64,000 nt of DNA from Micromonospora zamorensis (GTDB taxonomy: Bacteria; Actinomycetota; Actinomycetes; Mycobacteriales; Micromonosporaceae): the NCBI RefSeq assembly GCF_900090275.1, contig NZ_LT607755.1, positions 1,178,001-1,242,000 of the forward strand, read 5' to 3'. The translations under genes were made by a program, and so were the position numbers. Position 1 is the stretch's first letter, and each line of letters opens with the position of its first letter. Positions 1 through 8,196 of this stretch are shown one piece after another. A model generated the notes under the pieces. The model had not been told where the DNA came from. It saw only the letters and a program-made list of their open reading frames with translations, and did not search any database.

Positions 1-41
1 TCCTGTCCACGCACGCGACGGTCGTGCTGGGGGTGCGGTGA
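1..41 (+). CDS. C-terminal end of a thiolase-like protein (partial)
   Basis: Only the last 12 codons lie in the window; the frame reads LSTHATVVLGVR and stops with TGA at 39-41. This tail resembles the C-terminus of thiolase / lipid-transfer proteins that are usually encoded just upstream of a DUF35 OB-fold partner, as is the case here. The stop overlaps the next start as TGATG, so the two genes are translationally coupled. Identification rests on a very short peptide plus context. Confidence 0.5.
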   Translation, partial: LSTHATVVLGVR

Positions 42-418
42 TGCACGTGCCGCCACCCGACGACGTGACGGCCGGCTGGTGGGACGCCACCCGGGAGCAC
101 CGCTACACGCTGCAGACCTGCGGGTCCTGCGGGCACGTCCAGCATCCGCCGCGTGCGCTGTGCACCGCCTGCTCGTCGATGGTGGATCTCGGGTTCGTCG
201 AGGCGTCCGGCCACGGCGTCGTGGACACGTTCACCGTGGTGCACCGGGCACCCGTGCCGGGGGCTGCCGTGCCGTACACGATCGCCCGGGTCCGGCTCAC
301 CGAGGGACCACTCGTGCTGTCCACCCTCGAAGGGCAGGACTGGCGGATCGGTGACCCGGTCCGTGTCGGTTGGCTCGACCTCGACGACGGCCGGGCGCTG
401 CCGGTCTTCCACCGCTGA
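41..418 (+). CDS. Zn-ribbon / OB-fold DUF35 protein, thiolase partner
   Basis: A 125-residue protein with an N-terminal zinc ribbon (two CxxC pairs, CGSCG and CTAC, about residues 27-45) followed by a small beta-rich OB-fold domain. This is the DUF35 architecture, which binds acyl-CoA and pairs with a thiolase-like enzyme in CoA-ester degradation. The ATG at 41 overlaps the upstream stop; a GTG at 38 is also in frame. An acyl-CoA dehydrogenase follows after 12 bases, which fits an acyl-CoA oxidation operon. The exact substrate cannot be read from sequence. Confidence 0.85.
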   Translation: MHVPPPDDVTAGWWDATREHRYTLQTCGSCGHVQHPPRALCTACSSMVDLGFVEASGHGVVDTFTVVHRAPVPGAAVPYTIARVRLTEGPLVLSTLEGQDWRIGDPVRVGWLDLDDGRALPVFHR

Positions 419-430
419 CGGAGGCTACCC

Positions 431-1588
431 ATGGACTTCACGCTCACCGAGGAGCAGCAGGACTTCCGCGCCCTGCTCCGCACGTTCGTCGACCGGGAGA
501 TCATCCCGGTCGCGCGGGAGTGGGAGCAAACCGGGCGGTACCCGACGGAGATCGTGCGGGGGATGGCCGAGATGGGGCTGTTCGGCATCACCGTGCCCGA
601 ACAGTACGGCGGCCTCGACCTCGACCCGGTCTCGTTCGCGCTGGTGTTCGAGGAACTCGCCCGCGGCTGGATGGGCATCGCCGGCATCCTCGGCAGCCAC
701 TCCCTGGCCTGCCGGATGATCGCCATACACGGCACCGAGGAGCAGAAGCAGGCCTACCTGCCCGACCTCGCCACCGGCGCCCGGCGGAGCGGCATCGGCC
801 TCACCGAGCCGGACGCCGGCACCGACCTGCAGGGCATCCGCACCACCGCCCGCCTCGACGGCGACCACTACGTCGTCAACGGCACCAAAATGTGGATCAC
901 CAACGCGCGGTACGCTGACCCGCTGCCGGTGCTGGTAAAGACCGACCCGCACGCCACGCCCGCGCACACCGGCATGAGCGTGCTGCTCGTCGACGCGACG
1001 CTGGACGGCTTCCAGGTCCTGCGGGACATCCCGAAGCTCGGCTACAAGGGCACCGAGTCCTGCGAGATCCTCCTCGACAACGTGCGGGTACCGAAGGACC
1101 GGTTGCTCGGTGGCGTCGAGGGCGTCGGCCTCAAGCAGGCGTTGTCCGCCCTGGAGTGGGGCCGGGTCAACATCGCCGCGCGGTCGGTCGGCATCGCGCA
1201 GCGCGCCCACGACGAGGCGCTGGCGTACGCCCAGCAGCGCAAGGCGTTCGGCAAGCACATCGCCGAGTTCCAGGCGATCCAGCTCAAGCTCGCCACCATC
1301 GCGATCCAGCTCCAGGCCGCCCGCCTGATGGCGTACTGGGCGGCCGACGCGGTCCGGCGCGGTCGCGCCGACGGGCAGACCGGGATGGCCAAGGTGTTCT
1401 GCTCGGAGGTGGCCCTCGAGGCCGCGATCGACGCGATGAAGGTGCACGGCGGCTACGGCTACTCCACCGAGTTCGAGGTCGAGCGCCTCTACCGGGACTC
1501 GATCCTGATGAGCATCGGCGAGGGCACGAACGACATCCTGCGGACCGTCGTCGCGAAGGCGCTCGTACGCGGCGACCTGACGGTCTGA
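431..1588 (+). CDS. Acyl-CoA dehydrogenase
   Basis: A 385-residue FAD flavoprotein of the usual family length. N-terminal helices begin MDFTLTEEQQDFRALLR. The middle beta domain has the signature GIGLTEPDAGTDLQG and the substrate/FAD-binding KMWITNA segment. The C-terminal helical domain ends with GEGTNDILR, which carries the catalytic glutamate position. A strong ribosome site GGAGG sits 7 bases before the ATG. It oxidises an acyl-CoA to the 2-enoyl-CoA, with electrons passing to an electron-transfer flavoprotein. Chain-length preference is unknown. It forms an operon with the DUF35 and thiolase genes. Confidence 0.95.
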   Translation: MDFTLTEEQQDFRALLRTFVDREIIPVAREWEQTGRYPTEIVRGMAEMGLFGITVPEQYGGLDLDPVSFALVFEELARGWMGIAGILGSHSLACRMIAIHGTEEQKQAYLPDLATGARRSGIGLTEPDAGTDLQGIRTTARLDGDHYVVNGTKMWITNARYADPLPVLVKTDPHATPAHTGMSVLLVDATLDGFQVLRDIPKLGYKGTESCEILLDNVRVPKDRLLGGVEGVGLKQALSALEWGRVNIAARSVGIAQRAHDEALAYAQQRKAFGKHIAEFQAIQLKLATIAIQLQAARLMAYWAADAVRRGRADGQTGMAKVFCSEVALEAAIDAMKVHGGYGYSTEFEVERLYRDSILMSIGEGTNDILRTVVAKALVRGDLTV

Positions 1589-1672
1589 CACTCCCACCAG
1601 GGCGGGTTCGTCGTGCCCGGCCGACGACCGCCTCCTGTTGACGTCCGAAGTGGTCACCTCTCGCTGCTCCAC

Positions 1673-1858
1673 ATGCCGAACCCCCTCCACGGGAGTTGGG
1701 AGCAGCGCGGCTGGTTCTTGGTTCGGGACGCCATGGACCCCGCTCGGCTAATCGAGCTGATTTGCGGTCCCGAGCGAGCCTGCTGGCTAGATGACGACGT
1801 TCGGTCGCTGTCGGCGAGGAACCTTGCGGCCCAGGCGGACCGGATAACTCGATCTTGA
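1673..1858 (+). CDS. Short hypothetical ORF, possible gene remnant
   Basis: A 61-codon frame starting MPNPLHGSWEQRGWFLVRDA and ending soon after a DDD-rich stretch. The GWFLVRDAMDPARL stretch vaguely recalls the start of phytanoyl-CoA dioxygenase-like proteins, so this could be the truncated 5' end of such a gene. There is no clear ribosome site and no catalytic motif. It fills most of the gap between the acyl-CoA dehydrogenase and the GNAT gene. Confidence 0.25.
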   Translation: MPNPLHGSWEQRGWFLVRDAMDPARLIELICGPERACWLDDDVRSLSARNLAAQADRITRS

Positions 1859-1879
1859 TCGGCGTGCCACAGTTCGCCA

Positions 1880-2359
1880 GTGGAGATCGCTGAAATCAAG
1901 CCCGGTGACGACGAGCGTCTGGCGCGGGTGCTGCTGTCGTTACAGCAGGCGGCCTACGCGGTGGAGGCGTCGATCATCGGTGATGATCGAATTCCGCCTT
2001 TGCGTGAGACGCTCGATGAGCTGCGAGGGACGCCGCTGCGGTGGCTCGGCGCCTTCGACGACCGACGCCTAGTCGGCGCGATAGCAAGGTCGGAGGACCA
2101 CTCGGAGGTGGATATTCACCGGCTCGTCGTTGACCCAACATTGCATCGGCGGGGGGTGGGCAGAACGTTGGTGTCGGAGGTCCTCGCTTTGGCCGGTCGC
2201 CGTCGGACCGTCGTTTGCACCGGGCGAGCGAATCTACCGGCGCGGGCTCTGTACGAGGGCCTCGGCTTCGTGTTGGTTGACGAGAAGGAAGTCATCCCTG
2301 ACTTGTGGGTCACGCGGTATGCCGTCACCCAGCAGCTCCACCGGCGAGTTGATCGATAG
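1880..2359 (+). CDS. GNAT family N-acetyltransferase
   Basis: A 159-residue single-domain GNAT. The core has the beta-strand IHRLVVDPTLHRRGVGRTLV, with the R-R-G-V-G-R acetyl-CoA pyrophosphate loop, then a helix and an ARALYEGLGF motif near the C-terminus. It transfers an acetyl group from acetyl-CoA to an unknown amine. Its N-terminal half resembles the GNAT half of the fusion protein at 5655-6749 (both contain a PLRETLDELR segment), so the two may be related copies. Start GTG at 1880; no good Shine-Dalgarno sequence seen. Confidence 0.85.
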   Translation: MEIAEIKPGDDERLARVLLSLQQAAYAVEASIIGDDRIPPLRETLDELRGTPLRWLGAFDDRRLVGAIARSEDHSEVDIHRLVVDPTLHRRGVGRTLVSEVLALAGRRRTVVCTGRANLPARALYEGLGFVLVDEKEVIPDLWVTRYAVTQQLHRRVDR

Positions 2360-2509
2360 AAGCGGGTCTCACGAAATCCCCAGGCACACATCAGATAGCC
2401 GCCGTCCGTACGTGCCAGCCCGCTGGAGGCTTCGCGGCTCTTCACAGTTGGCGGGGTAGTGCCGGATCAGGGGCAGCGGACGCGCCGCACAGAGCTTGTC
2501 AGCGAGACG

Positions 2510-2782
2510 TCACCCTTGTTGTCGGGCGCGGGAGGCGAGGTTGTCGCGCTCTTCTGGGCTCAGCTTCTGGCAGGCGTTCCGGAATGTCTGGACGGGCGCT
2601 GCCAACTCGGTGCCGTAGGTCGTGCTGGTGGCCGCCTGGCGCAGGGCGAGATGACCGTCTTGGACTGCGGTGGCCATCTCGCGGAGCAGGGGGTTCTTGC
2701 TTTGTGCGAGCTGCTCCAGGAGCCGGCGGAAGTCGTGCGTCCGTTCCTCGTCGCCGCCGGTGATGTCGTCGAGGTCGTCCAT
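2510..2782 (-). CDS. Small hypothetical protein in a type VII secretion-like operon
   Basis: A 90-residue, charged, helical protein (MDDLDDITGGDEERTHDFRR at its start) with no transmembrane segment. It lies 5 bases downstream of the disrupted WXG100-like gene on the same strand, which is the usual place for a small partner or hypothetical protein in such operons. The opposite strand is also open here, but the minus-strand protein has the more natural composition. Function unknown; it may be an orphan after decay of its neighbour. Confidence 0.55.
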   Translation of the reverse strand: MDDLDDITGGDEERTHDFRRLLEQLAQSKNPLLREMATAVQDGHLALRQAATSTTYGTELAAPVQTFRNACQKLSPEERDNLASRARQQG

Positions 2783-2787
2783 CAGGT

Positions 2788-3519
2788 TCAGACCTTGGCG
2801 TCGACGAGGGGGTGGTCGTAGCGATCGCCGTCGGGGAGCGCGGGAAGGGCGACGCTGTCGAGGCCGCTGACTTCACGTGTGAGAACGGCGCGGAAGGCGA
2901 GGACGGCGGCGGCGATCTAATGACAGAGTTTGGTTGCTTCGGCCCAGAGCCGGAACATGTTTCCAACCTCCATGGCCGCGACGCCGTAGCCGACGGGTGC
3001 GCCGACGCCGCTTGTGAGGTGACGGTGCCGGCGGCAGCGGAGACGCCGATGATGATGGCGGCGTCGATAAGGCTTTTGACCACGCCGCCGAGGGCTTCAC
3101 CAGCGGACCAGACAGCGTCAGACATTTCCCGGAACGCCTTGCTGATGGCGGACAAGGAGCTGTCGAGGTCGGCGGTGGCGTTGGCGGTGGTCGTGAAGTA
3201 GCGGAAGCTCCGTCGCCGGCGACGCCGTGCCAGAGGGGGCGCAGGGTGGTGGTGCCGGACTGGAGGTTGTACGCCAGGTCCCGCAGGGCGTCACCGATGT
3301 TGTCGATGACGGGTGCCATCTTGGCCAGGGCTTCCCAGTCCCCGGAGACCTGACTCTGGAGCCTTCCGATGGGGTCGAAGCCGAAGACGTGGTTGAACAC
3401 TTCGTTGAGCCAACTGGCCGGGCTGAGGTAGTCTATCCAGGCGAGTGAGTTCGCGGGCTTGTCTGGGTCGCCCGGGGTGTCGAGGTGGCCGCGTACGTCA
3501 CGGACATCGACAGCGTCAT
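2788..3519 (-). pseudogene. Disrupted WXG100 / type VII secretion target-like gene
   Basis: The protein can only be read by switching frames. A start region MSVTYAATSTP (ATG at 3507, or 3519) shifts near 3475 into GDPDKPANSLAWIDYLSPAS and continues through a helical WXG100-like stretch to RPLWHGVAGDG. It shifts again near 3210 into SFRYFTTTANATADLDSS and a predicted membrane helix around SLIDAAIIIGVSAAAG. It shifts a third time near 3010 into APVGYGVAAMEVGNMFRLW, meets an in-frame TAG near 2918, then reads on to a natural TGA at 2788-2790. At least three frameshifts and one nonsense codon argue for real decay rather than one sequencing error. Confidence 0.75.
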
Positions 3520-3528
3520 CGGGGTTAC

Positions 3529-3888
3529 CTAGTCCGTGACGAAGATGCCGGTTACGCCCACGACGGCCAGGACGACGGCGGCGGCGAGCACGTAGAACCG
3601 CGGACGCGGCTGTCGCACGAAGTAGGTGCACAGGCCGAACGCACCACTGAGTATCGAAATCGCGTACCACGGGAAGGTCGTCGGCGTCGGCTGACCGATG
3701 AAGATCATCCAGGTGGCCATGGCCGCAACGAAGATCGTCGCGTAGGCGACGGTCTGTCGCATGTTCCGGTACGCGGTGTCCTGCAAGCGGGAAACCGACG
3801 TGCGGTGGGCCTCCATCGCGGCGGCGCGCTCATCCTCGCTGACCTGTCGCCGTCTGTTACGGCTACCCGATCTCTGGCGCCCCACCAT
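3529..3888 (-). CDS. Small multi-pass membrane protein
   Basis: A 119-residue protein with a basic, polar N-terminus (MVGRQRSGSRNRRRQ), a short helical region, then three hydrophobic segments at about residues 45-60, 69-86 and 96-114. It has no recognised domain. It stops 9 bases before the start of the decayed WXG100-like gene and probably led that operon. The start ATG at 3888 has only a weak ribosome site, because upstream sequence appears to have been replaced by an unrelated phosphotransferase fragment. Confidence 0.55.
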   Translation of the reverse strand: MVGRQRSGSRNRRRQVSEDERAAAMEAHRTSVSRLQDTAYRNMRQTVAYATIFVAAMATWMIFIGQPTPTTFPWYAISILSGAFGLCTYFVRQPRPRFYVLAAAVVLAVVGVTGIFVTD

Positions 3889-3904
3889 GCCGCAAAAAAT
3901 ACCA

Positions 3905-3997
3905 ACGAGAGTCACACACGACGTCGAAGCTGCCGCCGACCCGTTCGGCGATGCCTGCCGTGACACTCTCCGGCAGGGTGGTCCAGTCGCTACGCAT
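3905..3997 (-). pseudogene. 5' remnant of an aminoglycoside phosphotransferase-like gene
   Basis: A start MRSDWTTLPESVTAGIAERV with a good GGGAAGAG ribosome site resembles the N-terminus of actinobacterial phosphotransferases. After about 30 residues similarity is lost and the frame ends inside the neighbouring membrane-protein gene. The boundaries are approximate. It looks like the stump left by a deletion or recombination that joined two loci. Confidence 0.4.
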
Positions 3998-4108
3998 CGG
4001 TCTCTTCCCTGCTGCATGGCGAGGTCCGGCGAACAGCGGGACTCGACCTCGGCACTCGGGCAACTATCGCTTGACTTCAACCGGACTTCAGTTTGAAGAC
4101 TCCACTGC

Positions 4109-5143
4109 ATGACGAGTTTCGTCCTCGACGAGGCGTACGAACGGGTGCGCCACACTGGTCCGGAGCGCAACGGTTGGCTGTCCAACCACGCCCCGATGGC
4201 GGTCGAGGCCCTGGCCTACCGCGGCCACGAGCAGGCAGTGCACCGATGGATTGATGGTTACGCGGACAGGCTGGAAGAGCGGCCACGTGGTATTCGGCCC
4301 ATCCCAGGTGACGAGTGGCGCGACCCGCTCGGCGACCCGGTTCGTACCGGAGACTGGCTGAACTATTTCGACCGCGAGTTGGCCGGCGAACCCTGGCGGG
4401 AGGTGTTGGTCCGGTGGTGGCCGCGCCTGCTACCTGGCATAGCCGCCGGCGCGACCCACGGCGTCATCCGGGTCGGCCACGCCGTACGCGCGTTGCTCGA
4501 CGAGGAGACCCAGCCGCGCGTCGCCGAACTCGGTCAGGGGCTGGCCTACTGGGCCGCCCGGTGGCAGCCCCTCGCGCCACCTGGCGCCGGGCCGTATCCG
4601 ACAACCGACGCCCGGTCCGCGCTCGACGCGGTACCCCGCGTACCCGACCAGCGGTCCGGCATTCGAGCCCGCCTCGCCCAACTGGCCGACCTGAGCCGGT
4701 GGCCTTCCGCAGCCGGCGCGGTGCCCGGAAACAACACGGACGACGTGCCGACACGGCTCGCGGGGATCGTCGACGCCGCGGTGGTCCGGCACGGCACCCA
4801 CGGGTACGCGAGCCCTGTCATGCTCGTCCACGCCGCGACCGCGCCGAACGCGGTCCTGCGTGCGTTGCCGGCTCTACCGCAGGCGCTCTGGGTGCCGAGC
4901 CTCGCCGCCGCCTGGGCGGCAACAGCTGCCGTTACTGCCGCTTACGCCCCGGCCGAGGCGCGGCCCGCCCCGTCCGCTGGCACCAACCTGAGCCTCGGTC
5001 AGGTCATGCGCCGCGCAACAGACAGCGGAGACGCGCACGCGATCAAGTTCATTGATGCCTTGAGCGACACGTACACCCGATCCGGAGATTCCGCACTGCT
5101 CGCCATCGCCGCGCAATCCGTCGAGCAGATCGCCGCCGACTAG
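4109..5143 (+). CDS. Questin oxidase-like family protein
   Basis: A 344-residue soluble protein. The region GDWLNYFDRELAGEPWREVL followed by RWWPRLLPGIAAGATHGVIR is characteristic of the questin oxidase-like (DUF4243) family, which in fungi includes Baeyer-Villiger-type ring-cleaving oxidases. The bacterial role is unknown. Further family-like blocks are HGYASPVMLVHAATAPNAVL and a C-terminal HAIKFIDALSDTY helix. A TTGACT box at 4071 and an AAGACT box 7 bases before the ATG suggest a near-leaderless promoter; no ribosome site is seen. Confidence 0.75.
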   Translation: MTSFVLDEAYERVRHTGPERNGWLSNHAPMAVEALAYRGHEQAVHRWIDGYADRLEERPRGIRPIPGDEWRDPLGDPVRTGDWLNYFDRELAGEPWREVLVRWWPRLLPGIAAGATHGVIRVGHAVRALLDEETQPRVAELGQGLAYWAARWQPLAPPGAGPYPTTDARSALDAVPRVPDQRSGIRARLAQLADLSRWPSAAGAVPGNNTDDVPTRLAGIVDAAVVRHGTHGYASPVMLVHAATAPNAVLRALPALPQALWVPSLAAAWAATAAVTAAYAPAEARPAPSAGTNLSLGQVMRRATDSGDAHAIKFIDALSDTYTRSGDSALLAIAAQSVEQIAAD

Positions 5144-5148
5144 TGCCG

Positions 5149-5598
5149 TCAGTCAGGCAGGTCGGAGATCCGGGTCGAAAGTTTGCGCAGCACCTCGAGC
5201 TCGTCGGGACTTAGATGATCGAGGAAGCGCGCGCGTACGGAAACGACATGGTGTGGGGCAGCTTCATCCAGCACCCTGAAGCCGTCGTCGGTCAGGTGCA
5301 GGATGCAGCCCCGCGCGTCCTGTAGGTCGGGCTCCTTGTCGATGAGTCCGCGCGCCTCCATTCGGGTCGCGTGGTGGGACAGTCGGCTGCGCGACCACTC
5401 CATCTTGTGGGCGAGGTCCTTGAGCGCCCACCGGCGGTTCGGCTTCTCCGACAGCGTGCTCAGCACCTCGTAGTCGGCCGGCGACAGCCCTGAGTCGCGG
5501 GCCAGGTCCCGGTTGAGCCGCGCCGGCAGCGTCGTCAGCAGGCGCCGGAAAGCGCGCCAGGCGTGTTCCTCGTCCTCGCTCAACCAGGCAGTGTCCAC
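5149..5598 (-). CDS. MarR family transcriptional regulator
   Basis: A 149-residue winged-helix repressor. Helix-turn-helix residues are in LKDLAHKMEWSRSRLSHHAT, followed by the wing DLQDARGCILHLTDDG with the conserved D-R pair. It is divergent from the flavin reductase-GNAT gene, with 56 bases between the two likely starts. Two TGACAYGTCA palindromes lie in this gap, so it probably represses itself and the reductase. The start is GTG at 5598; TAGTGT ends 6 bases upstream, consistent with leaderless translation. Confidence 0.9.
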   Translation of the reverse strand: MDTAWLSEDEEHAWRAFRRLLTTLPARLNRDLARDSGLSPADYEVLSTLSEKPNRRWALKDLAHKMEWSRSRLSHHATRMEARGLIDKEPDLQDARGCILHLTDDGFRVLDEAAPHHVVSVRARFLDHLSPDELEVLRKLSTRISDLPD

Positions 5599-5604
5599 GC
5601 GGTC

Positions 5605-5660
5605 ACACTACATCTCGTTGACACGTCATCGAAAGCTCGGTTATGTTCGTTGACATGTCA
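5605..5660. promoter_or_regulatory. Divergent MarR operator / promoter region
   Basis: Two near-identical palindromes, TGACACGTCA at 5619-5628 and the perfect TGACATGTCA at 5651-5660, have centres 32 bp apart. The first overlaps a -35 box TTGACA (5618-5623). With an 18-base spacer, the -10 TATGTT follows at 5642-5647, and the second palindrome covers the start site and the ATG at 5655. On the minus strand TAGTGT at 5610-5605 is the -10 of the MarR gene. Confidence 0.65.
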
Positions 5661-6749
5661 TTGAAGGCGCAGACTGCCCAACTGAACGTCCTGGTAATCG
5701 TCGGGAGCACCCGCCCCGGACGGCTGGGACCAGCAATCGCCGACTGGTTCGTCCAGGCGACCCTCCCGACAGCCGCGGCGGCCCGGATCACTCTCGACGT
5801 CGCGGACCTGGCCGACATCGGGCTGCCGCTGCTCGACGAGCCCGAGCATCCCTCCAGCGGCATCTACGTCCACGAGCACACTCGCGCGTGGAGCCAGCGG
5901 GTTGCCGCAGCTGACGCATTCGTGGTGGTGACACCCGAGTACAACTACGGCATGCCAGCGGTGTTGAAGAACGCTCTGGACTTCCTCTACCACGAGTGGG
6001 CGTGGAAGCCGGTGGGATTCGTCAGCTACGGCAACACCTCGGCCGGCACCCGGTCGGTGCAGATGACGAAGCAGGTCGTCACCACCTTGAAGATGATGCC
6101 CATCGGTGCCACCGTCGCCCTCCGCATCGCCGACAGCACCCAGGACGGGCAGGTTCTCCGTTCCGCGGGACTCGACGACACGGCTCGCAGGATGCTGCTT
6201 GAGTTGACCCGGGTGGCCTCGGCGATGCGGCCCCTGCGCACCGAACCTGACAGTGACGTCACCAGCGTGCCCGGGCCGGTCGAAGGACTACGGCTGACCA
6301 TCGCCCAGCCGGACGACCTCGCCGAGCTGCTCGTCCTCCAGCGGTGCTGCTGGGTGCAGGAGGCCCTCGCGAACGACACGCTCGACCTGTCGCCGCTCCG
6401 GGAAACCCTCGACGAACTGCGCGAATCGACGTCGACATGGCAGGTGTGGTGCGTACGTCGACACGGACGCCTCGTCGCAGCGGTCCGAGCCCAGGCACGC
6501 GGCCGTGGGTGGTTGATCGGTCGCCTCATGGTGGCGCCCGACCAGGCCGGAAACGGCGTCGGTTCCTGGCTTCTCTCATACGCCGAACAGCAGGCCCCCG
6601 AGGAAACCACGCACTACGAGCTGTTCACCGGCCACCGCAGCACGAGCAACATCAAGATGTACGAACGCGCCGGCTACGCCCTCACCTACGCTGACGACAC
6701 CCCGGATGGCAGCGTCCACCTCATCAAACAGAGGCAACCGACCGCCTGA
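5655..6749 (+). CDS. NADPH-dependent FMN reductase fused to a GNAT acetyltransferase
   Basis: A 364-residue two-domain protein. Residues 1 to about 190 form a flavodoxin-like NAD(P)H-dependent FMN reductase with the FMN loop GSTRPGR and the VTPEYNYGMPAVLKNALDF motif. Residues about 210-364 are a GNAT domain with the acetyl-CoA segment VAPDQAGNGVGSWLL and a final MYERAGY. The join has no stop and the frame is continuous. It is divergent from and probably repressed by the MarR gene. The ATG at 5655 is preferred because it sits at the predicted transcription start; an in-frame ATG at 5643 overlaps the -10 box. Confidence 0.85.
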   Translation: MSLKAQTAQLNVLVIVGSTRPGRLGPAIADWFVQATLPTAAAARITLDVADLADIGLPLLDEPEHPSSGIYVHEHTRAWSQRVAAADAFVVVTPEYNYGMPAVLKNALDFLYHEWAWKPVGFVSYGNTSAGTRSVQMTKQVVTTLKMMPIGATVALRIADSTQDGQVLRSAGLDDTARRMLLELTRVASAMRPLRTEPDSDVTSVPGPVEGLRLTIAQPDDLAELLVLQRCCWVQEALANDTLDLSPLRETLDELRESTSTWQVWCVRRHGRLVAAVRAQARGRGWLIGRLMVAPDQAGNGVGSWLLSYAEQQAPEETTHYELFTGHRSTSNIKMYERAGYALTYADDTPDGSVHLIKQRQPTA

Positions 6750-6765
6750 CCCTAATCGCCGGTTG

Positions 6766-7320
6766 TCAGCGGTTACCTCGGCGCGCAGGGCCGCCATACA
6801 GGTGGACGCGGTTGTCGACATCGTGGTCCGGTTCGCCGTGCAGGAAGCGGTCGTGTGCGACACGGCCGTTGCTGACATGAACCACCCAGTCCTCGTAGTA
6901 CCAGCTGGGGTCGCACGCGCACTGGGTGAACCGGAACCGGAAATTGGCTCGATACCGGCCGACCTGTCCGTGGGCGAGGGTGAACAGGCGGGCCGACACT
7001 CCCGGTGGGGGGAACGCCGCCGCGCCGGGCAGGCGCTCGACGGTTACCGCCGGGCCGTCGGAGGTGAGCCACAGATTGAGGTTGCGGGCGATGCTCACGT
7101 CACCGGTCAGTACGTCGCTACGACGTACGTAGCCGCGGGCCTCATCGTCCAGGACGTCGTGGACTACGACGTCGCCTTCTGGGAGTGGCGCAGGGAGTGC
7201 CACTGGGCGGTTGAGCCCTCGACGGGCGTTGGCCTGTGGAGCGCCTCGCCCAGCCGCGCTCCATCGCACGCGTACCCGCTGAATGACGATCACGCCCAAA
7301 CCATGGCCCACTGAACACAC
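6766..7320 (-). CDS. Hypothetical protein
   Basis: A 184-residue frame with a natural composition on the minus strand, including the aromatic stretch CDPSWYYEDWVVHVSNGRVA and an ending VHLYGGPARRGNR. No family recognised; the C-terminal half looks beta-rich. The start is uncertain: GTG at 7320 is the longest, with later GTG codons available. It converges on the reductase-GNAT gene with a gap of only 16 bases. The opposite strand is also open, but its product lacks sensible structure. Confidence 0.5.
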   Translation of the reverse strand: MCSVGHGLGVIVIQRVRVRWSAAGRGAPQANARRGLNRPVALPAPLPEGDVVVHDVLDDEARGYVRRSDVLTGDVSIARNLNLWLTSDGPAVTVERLPGAAAFPPPGVSARLFTLAHGQVGRYRANFRFRFTQCACDPSWYYEDWVVHVSNGRVAHDRFLHGEPDHDVDNRVHLYGGPARRGNR

Positions 7321-7600
7321 GTCTCGCCAGCCGGTATCCGCTCATGCCGCTGCGCTACGGCACACGGCGAGCAGACGAGGTGATGTCCCACTGTGCTGTT
7401 ACCTTGCCGGCAGTGAATGATCAGCCCGACCCGAACCGTAAGAGCTGAACTATCGCAGGGAAATCCCGCGTCGTGGAGACGGCGGCGAACCCGGCCGAGG
7501 GCTGGGCACGGCGCGGATAGATGATGGTGTTGCTGCCGGTGCTCGTGGGCGGAGCCTGTGGCGCTTGACGTAATCGCGGCCAGACAGATAGGGGTCGGGA

Positions 7601-8116
7601 GTGCCGATCGATCTGCAGGAAGTGCGGGTGTGGCGACTGGGTGTCGCGTTGAGGATCTTCAGCGGCCTGCTGTTGGGTGTTGTAGCCGTTGGGGTGCTGG
7701 TGTTCTCCGCCTACCAGGCTTCTGCACCCGACGGCGATCTGCGTCCGGTGCTCGCCATCGCCGTGCCTTACGGCCTCCTGGGATTCGTGTTGTGGCGGAA
7801 CATATTCCATCCTCGACTGTCCGCAGGTCCCGAAGGACTGATCCTGCACAGCCAGTGGCGTACGTTCCACGTGCTGCCGTGGTCAGCCGTTGTGCGGTGC
7901 GACCCGGGCTATCACGGAATCGCCATCACCTGCGCCGACGGCAGTCGGGTAATGGCTCCCGCCCCGCAGAAGTCGAACCTGAGCCGCTGGCTCGGACGTG
8001 CGACCCGGGCGGACGACGTCGCTGACTACCTCGAACAGCGCGCCCGAGAACACCAACGGCAGTCGAGGCGAGTGGCGTCCCGGGTGAGTGAGGATGGACC
8101 GGGCAACAACACGTGA
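7601..8116 (+). CDS. Membrane protein with a PH-like domain
   Basis: A 171-residue protein with two hydrophobic segments at about residues 12-38 and 46-64. A cytoplasmic PH-like fold follows: LSAGPEGLILHSQWRTFHVL, then WSAVVRCDPGYHGIAI. This is the usual layout of actinobacterial PH-domain membrane proteins. The start is GTG at 7601, with a GGGGTCGGGA purine-rich site immediately before it. Function unknown; it stands alone. Confidence 0.65.
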   Translation: MPIDLQEVRVWRLGVALRIFSGLLLGVVAVGVLVFSAYQASAPDGDLRPVLAIAVPYGLLGFVLWRNIFHPRLSAGPEGLILHSQWRTFHVLPWSAVVRCDPGYHGIAITCADGSRVMAPAPQKSNLSRWLGRATRADDVADYLEQRAREHQRQSRRVASRVSEDGPGNNT

Positions 8117-8196
8117 CAGACCCTTTAGGGCGGAACGGGTGTGTCGTACCTCCGGTGTTCCTCCTCACCTGATCGATCGAGGCGACCGGACCGCAG

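Noticed and set aside
425..1690. Long minus-strand open frame opposite the acyl-CoA dehydrogenase
   Set aside because: Low-complexity Arg/Val/His-rich shadow typical of high-GC DNA; the plus strand carries a full-length conserved enzyme.
2459..2821. Plus-strand frame opposite the 90-residue minus-strand gene
   Set aside because: The minus strand fits the local operon and gives a better helical protein; still only moderately certain.
6706..7314. Plus-strand 202-codon frame
   Set aside because: It overlaps the end of the reductase-GNAT gene and lacks a ribosome site; the minus frame has a more natural aromatic and charged pattern.
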